Counted from the first letter of the stretch, positions 1 through 5,827 are shown. The stretch is 6,341 nt of DNA from Methanomicrobiales archaeon (GCA_012521035.1 JAAYND010000062.1:1-6341); one strand, 5' to 3'. Notes: a model not told the origin generated them from the letters alone. Numbers and translations: made by a program.

Positions 1-68
1 ACCCAAATCATCCGCGCCCTGCCACACCGGATTGCACACTTCTTCACAAATGATATCCCCCGAGCCGC

Positions 69-74
69 TTTTTT
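69..74 (+). terminator. T6 tract, possible terminator of an upstream + strand gene
   Basis: Six consecutive T residues, followed by a further T-rich patch to about position 83, lie just before the promoter of the first gene. Archaeal intrinsic termination typically uses T-rich tracts in the coding strand without needing a hairpin. Whether a + strand gene ends in bases 1-68 cannot be decided from so short a stretch, because two of the three + frames remain open there. The call is therefore tentative. Confidence 0.25.
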
Positions 75-90
75 GTGGATTTTCGTTCAG

Positions 91-117
91 GGAATATATT
101 ATATTGGATATAATTAT
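91..117 (+). promoter_or_regulatory. AT-rich TATA-box region before the UPF0316 gene
   Basis: This stretch is almost pure A/T in otherwise GC-rich DNA and contains overlapping TATA-like elements at about 93-105 and 107-115. Archaeal transcription usually starts about 25 bases beyond the TATA centre. The second element would then start RNA at about 136-138, a few bases before the ATG at 144. No Shine-Dalgarno sequence precedes that ATG, which fits a very short leader or leaderless mRNA. Confidence 0.55.
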
Positions 118-143
118 GAAGCCTGCTCGTCAAATATGATTAC

Positions 144-740
144 ATGCTCGGCATCGTCCCGGGTATTGACCCGGAGATCGCTTCCCTGGTAGTAGTCCCG
201 ATATTCATCTTCTTCGCGCGGATCTGCGACGTCACCATCGGGACGATGCGGATCATCTTCGTGGCGCGGGGGATGAAGATGATCGCCCCGATCCTCGGGT
301 TCGTCGAGGTCTTCATATGGATCATCGCCATCGGCCAGATCTTCCAGAACCTCACAAACCCGCTGAACTACCTCGCCTACGCGGCCGGGTTTGGTATGGG
401 GAACTACGTCGGGATGCTCGTTGAGGAGCGGCTGGCGATGGGGCTCGCCCTGATCCGGGTCATCACCCAGCGGGATGCAACCAATCTCATCGATTACCTC
501 CGTGCTGCCGGCTATGGGGTGACTGTCCTTGACGCACAGGGAAGGCAGGGCCCGGGTAAGGTCATCTTCTCGGTGATCAAGAGGAAAAACATAAAAGACG
601 TGGAGAACGCTATCCATGAGTTTACCCCGAAGGCGTTTTACTCGGTCGAGGATATCAGGCGGGCTGCTGAAGGAACATTCCCCCTCGCTGCAAGCCCTAT
701 GCCGTTCCGCCTCGGGTGGGGTAGCAGGAGAGGGAAGTGA
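144..740 (+). CDS. UPF0316 membrane protein (DUF5698 plus DUF2179)
   Basis: This 198-residue protein belongs to the UPF0316 family, whose members (for example Bacillus YebE) have no established biochemical role. The N-terminal half is membrane-embedded, with hydrophobic segments at about residues 12-28, 46-66 and 74-92. It carries the family signature around residues 26-42 (RICDVTIGTMRIIFVARG) and a GNYVG-x4-EERLA stretch near 87-98. The C-terminal half, about 102-172, matches the soluble DUF2179 domain: a short strand around VTVLDAQGR, the VIKRK segment at 144-148, and a closing FYSVEDIRR at 165-173. The last 20 residues are low-complexity and basic. The ATG at 144 is the only good start, because a TGA at 117-119 closes the frame upstream. 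Length is normal for the family. A 111-base gap separates it from the next gene, so it is probably transcribed on its own. The family assignment is secure; the function is unknown. Confidence 0.9.
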   Translation: MLGIVPGIDPEIASLVVVPIFIFFARICDVTIGTMRIIFVARGMKMIAPILGFVEVFIWIIAIGQIFQNLTNPLNYLAYAAGFGMGNYVGMLVEERLAMGLALIRVITQRDATNLIDYLRAAGYGVTVLDAQGRQGPGKVIFSVIKRKNIKDVENAIHEFTPKAFYSVEDIRRAAEGTFPLAASPMPFRLGWGSRRGK

Positions 741-744
741 GGCC

Positions 745-771
745 TCCGGAGAGGCGGCCGGCGGCTCCGGA
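745..771. repeat. Inverted repeat, 7-bp arms, after the UPF0316 gene
   Basis: TCCGGAG at 745-751 and CTCCGGA at 765-771 are perfect reverse complements around a 13-base GC-rich loop, only 4 bases past the stop codon. RNA from this stretch could fold into a stable hairpin. No T tract follows, so it does not resemble an archaeal terminator. It could protect a 3' end or be chance in GC-rich DNA. Confidence 0.3.
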
Positions 772-805
772 CGAACGAGAAACCACCCTCACAACTCGAC
801 ATCAG

Positions 806-821
806 AGATATTCTAATGTAT
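806..821 (+). promoter_or_regulatory. Weak TATA-like element before the hxlB operon
   Basis: This AT-rich patch (GATATTCTAATGTA within it) sits about 40 bases before the preferred hxlB start at 852. Its centre would place transcription start near 835, leaving a leader of under 20 bases that still includes the GAGG ribosome binding site at 841-844. The match to the archaeal TATA consensus is poor, so this is only the best candidate in the gap. Confidence 0.3.
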
Positions 822-851
822 CTGCTCGTGAAACGTAACAGAGGAACTACG

Positions 852-1451
852 ATGACGTATCACCCGGTTAAGAATATGATGCGGCTGATGGCGACCAGGA
901 TCAGGGTCATCGCGGATGTGATCTCTGACGATCAGATCGATGCGCTGATAGACGAGATCCTGAATGCGAAACGCATCTACACCATGGGCGCCGGGCGCTC
1001 TGGACTGGTAGCAAAATCATTCGCCATGCGGCTGATGCACCTTGGTCTCTCGGCGTTTGTCGTCGGGGAGACGGTGACCCCGGCCATGAAGCCAGGAGAT
1101 GTCATTGTCGTCTTCTCCGGATCCGGCGCGACAAAGACGGTTGCGGATATCTCAGAGACCGCAAAGGAGATCGGCGGGCGGATCTGCCTCATCACCTCGA
1201 AGAAGGACTCGAGGATCGGCCGGATCGCTGACTGCATCGTCATCATCGAGAGCCAGCGTGACAGGGTGGCCGATGAGTCGGCGGAGTTTGAGATCAGGCA
1301 GATGATGGGGGAGCATAAGTCATTTGCGCCGCTCGGGACGATCTTCGAGACGACCGCCATGGTCTTTGCAGATGCTATCATATCCCGGCTTATGGAGATC
1401 ACCCGGTGCAGGCCTGAGGATCTCCAGTGCCGGCATGCGAATATTGAGTGA
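852..1451 (+). CDS. hxlB: 6-phospho-3-hexuloisomerase (SIS domain)
   Basis: This enzyme interconverts D-arabino-hex-3-ulose 6-phosphate and fructose 6-phosphate in the cytoplasm. Many archaea run this step in reverse, with hexulose-phosphate synthase, to obtain ribulose 5-phosphate. The 199-residue protein is a single SIS sugar-isomerase domain. Visible family marks, numbered from the ATG at 852, are GAGRSG (46-51), AMRLMHLG (58-65), VGETVTP (71-77), the phosphate-binding SGSG (89-92), GTIFETT with E166 (162-168) and the terminal RHANIE with H195. All line up with the Methanocaldococcus enzyme MJ1247. The upstream ATG at 816 would add 12 residues but lacks a ribosome binding site. GAGG at 841-844, 7 bases before the ATG at 852, decides the start. 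It is the first gene of a compact operon with the aminotransferase and M42 peptidase. No hexulose-phosphate synthase gene lies in this window. Confidence 0.92.
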   Translation: MTYHPVKNMMRLMATRIRVIADVISDDQIDALIDEILNAKRIYTMGAGRSGLVAKSFAMRLMHLGLSAFVVGETVTPAMKPGDVIVVFSGSGATKTVADISETAKEIGGRICLITSKKDSRIGRIADCIVIIESQRDRVADESAEFEIRQMMGEHKSFAPLGTIFETTAMVFADAIISRLMEITRCRPEDLQCRHANIE

Positions 1452-1456
1452 GGTGA
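1450..1456 (+). promoter_or_regulatory. Ribosome binding site of the aminotransferase, overlapping the hxlB stop
   Basis: GAGGTGA at 1450-1456 matches the complement of the archaeal 16S 3' end and sits 3 bases before the ATG at 1460. It shares two bases with the hxlB stop codon (1449-1451), so ribosomes finishing hxlB are well placed to reinitiate. This suggests translational coupling. Confidence 0.6.
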
Positions 1457-1459
1457 ATT

Positions 1460-2566
1460 ATGAGCGAGCAGAGGTATGCCGCCCGTGTCCGGGCGGTGGG
1501 GATGTCGGGTATCAGGAAGCTCTTCGATGCCGGAGGACCGGATGCGATCAACCTCGGTATCGGGCAGCCCGATTTTGATACGCCCGACCACATCAAGGAG
1601 GCCGCTATCGCCGCTATCCGGGCCGGCAAGACCGGTTACACCCCGAACGCCGGGATACCGGAACTGCGGGAGGCGATATGCGCAAAGTTTGAACGGGAGA
1701 ACAACCTTGCCTTCAATCCAGAGCAGATCCTCGTCACGGCGGGCGGGAGCGAGGCGCTCCACCTCGTCATGGAGGCGCTCGTGGATCCAGGCGACCGCGT
1801 CCTCATAACCGATCCGGGTTTTGTCTCCTACGCTGCCCTGGCGACGTTTGCCGGGGGGCGGCCGGAGGGGGTGGTTCTCGATGATACCCTCCATATCGAT
1901 ATCGAACGGGCGAAGGAGCAGATGGACGGGGCGCGGCTATTCGTCCTGAACTCGCCGACAAACCCTACCGGTGCCGTCGAGAGCGAGGAGTCGATCCGCG
2001 CCCTCGTGGAGTATGGCAACGACCGGGGCGTCACCATCGTCTCCGACGAGGTCTACGAGCACTTTGTCTACGAAAAAAAGCACTTCAGTGCGGCACACTA
2101 CGGCGATGACGTCATCACCATCAACGCCGCGAGCAAGACTTACGCCATGACCGGCTGGCGGCTCGGGTATATGGCCGCGCCTGAGGGCTACATCCCGGAG
2201 TGCCTCAAGGTGCACCAGTATGCCCAGGCATGTGCAACATCGATATCACAGTATGCGGCACTTGCAGCATACACCGGGGATCAGGGGCCGGTTGCAGAGA
2301 TGCGGGAGGAGTACCGCGCGAGAAGGGATCTCCTCTACTCCGGTCTCTCAGAGATCGGTCTTGAGTTCCCCCGGCCAGAGGGTGCATTCTATGCCTTTGT
2401 ACCCCTGGGAAGAAACCTTATACAGAAGGCCATCGAAGAGGGCATCATCATCGTGCCGGGCGAAGCGTTCGGCTCAAATGCACCTGATTATGCCCGGTTG
2501 AGCTACGCGACGTCCCGGGAGAACCTCTCCCGGGCTGTCCGGAGACTCGCGGCACTTGTGGAGTGA
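1460..2566 (+). CDS. Class I/II PLP-dependent aminotransferase (aspartate aminotransferase family)
   Basis: This 368-residue fold-type I aminotransferase transfers an amino group between an amino acid and a 2-oxo acid using pyridoxal 5'-phosphate. Motifs in order are NLGIGQPDFDTP (31-42), GYTPNAG (59-65), NSPTNPTG with cofactor-contacting N168 (164-171) and SDEVYE with D196 and Y199. SKTYAMTGWRLGY (225-237) then holds the Schiff-base lysine K226 and phosphate-binding R234. ARLSYA (345-350) holds R346, the expected substrate alpha-carboxylate ligand. All catalytic positions are intact and the length is slightly short but normal for the archaeal subgroup. Sequence alone does not fix the substrate; aspartate, alanine or aromatic amino acids are possible. 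It lies 8 bases after hxlB and 5 bases before the peptidase gene, which implies one mRNA. No functional link between the enzymes is evident beyond general carbon and nitrogen metabolism. Confidence 0.93.
   Translation: MSEQRYAARVRAVGMSGIRKLFDAGGPDAINLGIGQPDFDTPDHIKEAAIAAIRAGKTGYTPNAGIPELREAICAKFERENNLAFNPEQILVTAGGSEALHLVMEALVDPGDRVLITDPGFVSYAALATFAGGRPEGVVLDDTLHIDIERAKEQMDGARLFVLNSPTNPTGAVESEESIRALVEYGNDRGVTIVSDEVYEHFVYEKKHFSAAHYGDDVITINAASKTYAMTGWRLGYMAAPEGYIPECLKVHQYAQACATSISQYAALAAYTGDQGPVAEMREEYRARRDLLYSGLSEIGLEFPRPEGAFYAFVPLGRNLIQKAIEEGIIIVPGEAFGSNAPDYARLSYATSRENLSRAVRRLAALVE
2560..2563 (+). promoter_or_regulatory. Ribosome binding site deciding the M42 peptidase start
   Basis: GGAG at 2560-2563, inside the last codons of the aminotransferase gene, lies 8 bases before the ATG at 2572. 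An alternative GTG at 2563, which would overlap the aminotransferase stop as GTGA, has no binding site upstream of it. The spacing therefore favours the ATG. Confidence 0.55.
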
Positions 2567-2571
2567 GAGTT

Positions 2572-3609
2572 ATGGTAAAAGAGTTACTCAGGAAGTTATC
2601 GGACGCCCACGGCGTCTCAAGCAGGGAAGGAAACATAAGGGATATCATCAGGGAGGAGCTCGCAGGCTCGGTCGACGAGATCACCGAGGATGTGATGGGC
2701 AACCTGATCGCCACAAAGCGCGGTGACGATTTTTCGATCATGTTCGCCGCTCACATGGACGAGATCGGCCTGATGGTCCAGTATATCGATGAGAAGGGGT
2801 TCATCCGTGTCGTCACCCTCGGGGGATGGTTCGGGCCGGTGCTCTACTGCCAGCGTGTGGTTCTGCACGGGAAGAAGGGGCCGGTCATGGGGGTCATCGG
2901 CGCAAAGCCCCCCCACGTCATGAAGGAAGAGGAGCGCAAGAAGGAGATCAAGATCGAGGGGATGTTCATCGATGTGGGGGCAACCTCCGCTGAGGAGGTA
3001 GAGGAGCTCGGCATCGAGATCGGCACCCCGATCACCATCGACCGGGAGTTGACGGAACTTGCCGGCAACCGCGTGACCGGAAAGGCGCTCGACAACCGGG
3101 TCGGTGTTGCGATGCTCATCCGGACACTCCAGCAGGCAAAGTCTCCCCACACGATATACGGCGTCTTCACGGTCCAGGAGGAGCTGGGGCTCAAGGGTGC
3201 GAAGGTGAGCGCCTATACCCTGAACCCCGATTGTGCGATCGCGACCGATGTCACCATCCCCGGCGACCACCCCGGTATCGAGAAGAAGGATGCGAGCGTC
3301 GAGATGGGTAAGGGCCCGGTCATCGAGCTCGTCAGCGCGAGCGGGCGCGGTCTCATGGCCGATCTGCGGGTGGCTACGTGGCTCCGGGAGACCGCAGAGA
3401 AGAACGCTATCCCCTACCAGCTCGAGGTCGGGACCGGCGGAAACACCGATGCGACCATCATCCACCTCGAGCGGGGCGGTATACCGAGCATCCCGTTCGC
3501 GATAGCCGCCCGCTACATCCACTCCCCCGTCGAGGTGGTCGATACCGGCGATATCGAGGCCGGGATCCGGCTCCTCGTCGAGGCGCTGAAGAGCAGGCCT
3601 GCACTCTGA
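2572..3609 (+). CDS. M42 family metallo-aminopeptidase (FrvX/TET type)
   Basis: This is a 345-residue cytoplasmic peptidase of MEROPS family M42, whose members form large tetrahedral (TET) particles and trim N-terminal residues from short peptides. The dinuclear metal site is complete, numbered from the ATG at 2572: H61 in AAHMDEIG with D63 beside it, bridging D174 in GKALDNR, catalytic E203 and ligand E204 in VQEELG, D226 in ATDV, and H317 in RYIHSP. The inserted oligomerisation/PA-like domain occupies about residues 70-165 between the first histidine and D174, as usual for the family. Length is typical. The gene lies 5 bases after the aminotransferase stop and probably shares its mRNA, so peptide breakdown and transamination may be co-expressed. 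Substrate preference (acidic, hydrophobic or basic residues) cannot be read from the motifs. It is often annotated as endoglucanase or cellulase; the metal site argues for a peptidase. Confidence 0.93.
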   Translation: MVKELLRKLSDAHGVSSREGNIRDIIREELAGSVDEITEDVMGNLIATKRGDDFSIMFAAHMDEIGLMVQYIDEKGFIRVVTLGGWFGPVLYCQRVVLHGKKGPVMGVIGAKPPHVMKEEERKKEIKIEGMFIDVGATSAEEVEELGIEIGTPITIDRELTELAGNRVTGKALDNRVGVAMLIRTLQQAKSPHTIYGVFTVQEELGLKGAKVSAYTLNPDCAIATDVTIPGDHPGIEKKDASVEMGKGPVIELVSASGRGLMADLRVATWLRETAEKNAIPYQLEVGTGGNTDATIIHLERGGIPSIPFAIAARYIHSPVEVVDTGDIEAGIRLLVEALKSRPAL

Positions 3610-3625
3610 TGCGGCCGATAACACC

Positions 3626-3631
3626 TTTTTT
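3626..3631 (+). terminator. T6 tract after the M42 peptidase gene
   Basis: Six T residues begin 17 bases after the peptidase stop codon, in GC-rich surroundings. Such tracts are the core of archaeal intrinsic terminators, so part of the operon mRNA may end here. The tract lies only 25 bases before the transporter start, and no TATA box fits between them. Read-through into the transporter is therefore likely, with the tract perhaps acting as an attenuating site. Confidence 0.35.
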
Positions 3632-3655
3632 CAAGCCGATACTGAGGATCTACTC

Positions 3656-4000
3656 GTGCGGGAAATTGCCTGGATAACCCTGTTCTTCGCCGGACTCCTG
3701 GAGACCGGCTGGGCGATCGGGTTGAAGTATACCGATGGGTTCACGAAGGTCGGGCCATCTGTAGCGACCCTCACCGTTATGGCCGGGAGTATCTACCTCC
3801 TCTCACGCTCCCTCTCACATCTCCCGCTCGGGACTGCGTATGCTGTCTGGACGGGGATCGGAGCGATAGGGACGGCTATAGCCGGGATCATCCTCTTCGG
3901 TGAGTCGCGGAGCGTCGCCCGTCTCCTCTGCATATTCCTGATCGTATCGGGGATCGTCGGGCTGAAGCTCTGCTCGGATCCTGCCGGGATCTCGCCATAG
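3656..4000 (+). CDS. sugE: Small multidrug resistance family transporter, guanidinium exporter (Gdx/SugE) type
   Basis: This 114-residue protein with four transmembrane helices (about 4-24, 33-52, 59-80 and 86-105) belongs to the SMR family, whose members act as antiparallel homodimers that exchange protons for cations. The essential glutamate is E16 in GLLETGW. G13, W19, S45 and W65 correspond, at a constant offset of three, to the residues lining the guanidinium site in characterised Gdx proteins (G10, E13, W16, S42, W62). The segments GLKYTDGF and PLGTAYAVWTGIGA are hallmarks of the SugE/Gdx branch rather than the EmrE drug-export branch. Start is the GTG at 3656, with GAGG at 3644-3647 eight bases upstream. 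It is a single gene, as expected for a dual-topology homodimer. No guanidine riboswitch can fit in the 46-base upstream gap, so expression probably follows the operon. It converges on the HD gene with only 11 bases between. Confidence 0.9.
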   Translation: MREIAWITLFFAGLLETGWAIGLKYTDGFTKVGPSVATLTVMAGSIYLLSRSLSHLPLGTAYAVWTGIGAIGTAIAGIILFGESRSVARLLCIFLIVSGIVGLKLCSDPAGISP

Positions 4001-4011
4001 GATCCCCCGGG

Positions 4012-4590
4012 TCATGGATGCATCTCGCCATCCAGGGCTGCAAGAAACGCGATGAGGAAGGCGTGTCTCTCCCCGGCGATGTGCCGGGCGGTCTCTGTGT
4101 ACATGCGGCCCCTGAGGTTGAGGAGTTTTGACTGGATATGATCGACCGCGTCCGGGATGCCGCCGCCCTGCTCCCCGGCCTGCAGGAGTGTCCTTGCGAT
4201 ACCGACCGCGCCCATAGCATCCAGGTTATCCGCATCAGAGAGCACCCGGGCCTCCAGGGTCCCGGGGGCGGTACTCGCTCTGTACCGGTGAGCGCGGATG
4301 GCGTGGATGATGCCGGGGATGCGGTTCTCGGGGTAGTGGATGGACCGGAGGTATGTCTCCGCCATCTGCGCCCCGGCTTCTTCGTGAGGAACGCCCGTCT
4401 CCTCCTCGAGGGGGCGCGCTATGTCGTGGAAGAGGGCGGCCGGGATGAGGATAGCCATATCCGCACCTTCGTGGGCGCCGATCGCTTCACAGAGGCGTAC
4501 AACCCTTGCGGTGTGGTCAAACCCATGAGAACCTGAACCGGGGAGTGCCGCCCTGACATGCTCCCGCATCTTTTCTATGTCGTCATCCAT
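4012..4590 (-). CDS. HD-domain hydrolase, YedJ-like
   Basis: This 192-residue metal-dependent HD-superfamily phosphohydrolase is predicted to be cytoplasmic, and its substrate is unknown. From the ATG at 4590, visible motifs are H26 in GFDHTARV, the defining H55-D56 in AALFHDIARP, HAIRAH (96-101) and SDADNLDAMGAVGIAR (118-133), which carries the last metal-binding aspartate (D119 or D121). The later DHIQSKLLNL (150-159) and RHAFLIAFLAAL (175-186) also match the E. coli YedJ family. The frame is open to a GTG at 4683, adding up to 31 residues. I prefer 4590 because the motif positions then match YedJ. Neither start has a clear ribosome binding site, so the N terminus is uncertain. A strong TATA box on this strand at 4746-4753 gives a leader of about 135 bases to 4590 or about 45 to 4683. 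It is convergent with the transporter and divergent from the QueG-like gene. Confidence 0.85.
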   Translation of the reverse strand: MDDDIEKMREHVRAALPGSGSHGFDHTARVVRLCEAIGAHEGADMAILIPAALFHDIARPLEEETGVPHEEAGAQMAETYLRSIHYPENRIPGIIHAIRAHRYRASTAPGTLEARVLSDADNLDAMGAVGIARTLLQAGEQGGGIPDAVDHIQSKLLNLRGRMYTETARHIAGERHAFLIAFLAALDGEMHP

Positions 4591-4745
4591 CGAGAGAGAT
4601 CTCTTCTCCGGAAGAGAAAAGATTCGCGTCCTGCGGTGCTGGTGTACCGCACCGGTTTCTGCAAACGATGTCATCCTCATCACCGGCGATAACGAGGAAA
4701 TAGACGCTATTCCGGAGATCGAAGGCCGTGTGAATGCCGCAACTA

Positions 4746-4753
4746 TATATAAA
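4746..4753 (-). promoter_or_regulatory. TATA box of the HD hydrolase gene
   Basis: Read on the - strand this is TTTATATA, an exact match to the classic archaeal box A, set in GC-rich DNA. RNA is expected to start about 25 bases downstream, near 4725. The element is nearly symmetrical (TATATATAAAA on the + strand), so it could also fire rightwards. A + strand start from here would leave about 65 bases of leader for the QueG-like gene. Confidence 0.55.
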
Positions 4754-4787
4754 ACCGCCGCCCACGTTGAAGCAACGAGTGGACAAT

Positions 4788-4795
4788 TGTATATC
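4788..4795 (+). promoter_or_regulatory. TATA-like element of the QueG-like gene
   Basis: TTGTATAT on the + strand lies about 48 bases before the start codon at 4839. Its centre predicts transcription from about 4815-4818, leaving a leader of about 22 bases that contains the GAGAGG binding site (4825-4830). The spacing is good and the consensus match moderate. The stronger TATATATAAAA at 4744-4754 is the alternative. Confidence 0.4.
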
Positions 4796-4838
4796 GTTCA
4801 CCTCAAAACCGCTCATAGATTCCAGAGAGGATACCAGA

Positions 4839-5525
4839 ATGCGTGAAGATCCATACACAGACCAGTTGCGAGAGGTTGCCCTCGATATGGGCGCAGATCT
4901 CTTTGGAGTGGCCGATGTGCGTCATTTCCAGAACCCGGAGTACACAGGCAACGACCCCCGAGACATCATGGAGAATGCGCGCTCGGTGATAGTACTCGGC
5001 GTGGCAGTCCCCCGGGGCTCGATCGAGAGCCTGCCGAAAGGAAGGGCTGAGTATACCAATACGCTGATGGCCGGCACGGCGACGATCCGGGTCATCGCGT
5101 ACCGGCTGGCGCGACTCATCGAGAAGGATGGTTACCGGGCCACGATCGTCCCCACGGAGGGGAGTGAGTTCGGATACTGGTATGCGGACCGCGAGACGCT
5201 CATGGCAGATATGTCCATCAAATACGCAGCATACTGCGCGGGTCTTGGAAACTACGGTATCAACCACCTCCTGATCACGGAGGAGTTCGGACCCCGTGTC
5301 CGCATGACCGCCATCGTCACGGATGCATCGCTCAGGGCACCGGAATCGCCCCGGCTCCCTCTCTTAAACGAGGACTGTAAGGACTGTATGAAGTGTGTCG
5401 AGGCCTGCCCGGCTAAAGCGTTCACCGCCGATGGCGTGATTCACCGGAGAAAGTGCGCCGAGTATATGTTCAACGTGCTCGGCGGGCTTCGGTGCGGCCT
5501 CTGCATCAAGGCCTGCCCGAAGTGA
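4839..5525 (+). CDS. QueG-like double [4Fe-4S] cluster protein
   Basis: This 228-residue iron-sulfur protein resembles the epoxyqueuosine reductase (QueG) and reductive dehalogenase group. The N-terminal 170 residues show the family pattern: MGADLFGVADV (17-27), ENARSVIVLGVAVP (45-58) and CAGLGNYGINHLLITEEFG (133-151), the counterpart of the AGLG-x2-G-x2-LLI motif of QueG. The C-terminal part has eight cysteines for two [4Fe-4S] clusters: C180, C183, C186 and C190 in the CKDCMKCVEACP stretch, C206 in RKCAEY, then C219, C222 and C226 in RCGLCIKACP. It stops two residues after the last cluster motif, whereas QueG is usually about 350-380 residues, so the HEAT-like C-terminal tRNA-binding region is absent. 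Start is the ATG at 4839, with GAGG at 4827-4830; an ATG at 4734 in the same frame lies upstream of the likely promoter. Archaea make archaeosine rather than queuosine, so the true substrate is unknown. Corrinoid binding is possible but not shown. Confidence 0.82.
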   Translation: MREDPYTDQLREVALDMGADLFGVADVRHFQNPEYTGNDPRDIMENARSVIVLGVAVPRGSIESLPKGRAEYTNTLMAGTATIRVIAYRLARLIEKDGYRATIVPTEGSEFGYWYADRETLMADMSIKYAAYCAGLGNYGINHLLITEEFGPRVRMTAIVTDASLRAPESPRLPLLNEDCKDCMKCVEACPAKAFTADGVIHRRKCAEYMFNVLGGLRCGLCIKACPK

Positions 5526-5686
5526 GAGGAGGAACGGCTTTAGCCGGATTCAATCAGGGAGAGGGCTGATCTCTCGTAGTAGCGCTGGCTGGTCGTGAAC
5601 GAGTCAGGAACCCCGGGCCTCTTCTGGATCGAGGGGGGGCTTTGCCATGCACCGGGGGGATTGGCCGGCCCGGTCGTATGATAAGA
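5526..5686. other. Gene-free gap between converging units
   Basis: I see no convincing reading frame here on either strand. Visible elements are a 5-bp inverted repeat with a two-base loop (CGGCTTTAGCCG, 5535-5546), 9 bases after the QueG-like stop, which could form a small hairpin at the mRNA end, and the palindrome GGCCGGCC at 5663-5670. No T tract suitable for termination is present. If the two small - strand genes beyond are not real, the empty stretch would run to 6046. Confidence 0.4.
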
Positions 5687-5821
5687 CTATCCTCGCGGCC
5701 GGAATGTCCGGGACGGGCACCGCCCGGCGTCCCGGTCAGCGGGAACCGGGCCGTTGATACTGCACTCTCCCTCGGTCGCGGTCTTCGGCGTGTAGAGGGC
5801 GCAGTCGCTACATGTTGCCAT
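5687..5821 (-). CDS. Small four-cysteine protein, possible Fe-S or zinc domain (glycyl-radical small-subunit-like)
   Basis: A complete 44-codon frame on the - strand encodes a compact protein beginning MATCSDCALYTPK and ending TFRPRG, then TAG. Cysteines are at 4, 7, 20 and 35, giving C-x2-C-x12-C-x14-C. Between them lie GEC, a VPADRD segment (26-31) and CPSRTF (35-40). This arrangement, with an aromatic shortly after CxxC and G-x-C in the middle, recalls the small HiPIP-like [4Fe-4S] subunits of glycyl radical enzymes such as benzylsuccinate synthase and 4-hydroxyphenylacetate decarboxylase. That likeness is from memory of the pattern, not an alignment. About three quarters of its third codon positions are G or C, as in the neighbouring genes. 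AGGT at 5826-5829 gives a weak binding site overlapping the stop of the preceding small frame. No glycyl radical enzyme gene is in the window. Zinc binding is the main alternative. Confidence 0.6.
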   Translation of the reverse strand: MATCSDCALYTPKTATEGECSINGPVPADRDAGRCPSRTFRPRG

Positions 5822-5827
5822 AGCGAC

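Noticed and set aside
1..47. Possible start of a divergent - strand gene at a GTG at 47, after a G-rich patch
   Set aside because: Only about 15 codons (including two cysteines) fit before the window edge, which is too few to support a call; sequence to the left would decide.
114..617. Long - strand open frame opposite the UPF0316 gene
   Set aside because: It is very rich in Asp, Arg, Pro and His, as expected for the complement of a GC-rich gene, and the + strand product has clear family motifs.
977..1894. 305-codon - strand open frame spanning hxlB and the aminotransferase
   Set aside because: It crosses two well-supported genes and has no recognisable motif; its length reflects scarce stop codons in GC-rich DNA.
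2617..3624. 335-codon - strand open frame opposite the M42 peptidase
   Set aside because: The composition is that of an antisense shadow (Leu, Asp, Arg, Gly rich), and the + strand frame has a complete metal site.
3977..3991. Small inverted repeat (GATCC/GGATC) at the end of the transporter gene
   Set aside because: A 5-bp stem in GC-rich coding sequence is expected by chance, and no T tract follows to make it a terminator.
4577..4846. 89-codon + strand frame across the divergent promoter region
   Set aside because: It contains the TATA elements, overlaps the HD gene antisense and the QueG-like start, and has no ribosome binding site or recognisable motif.
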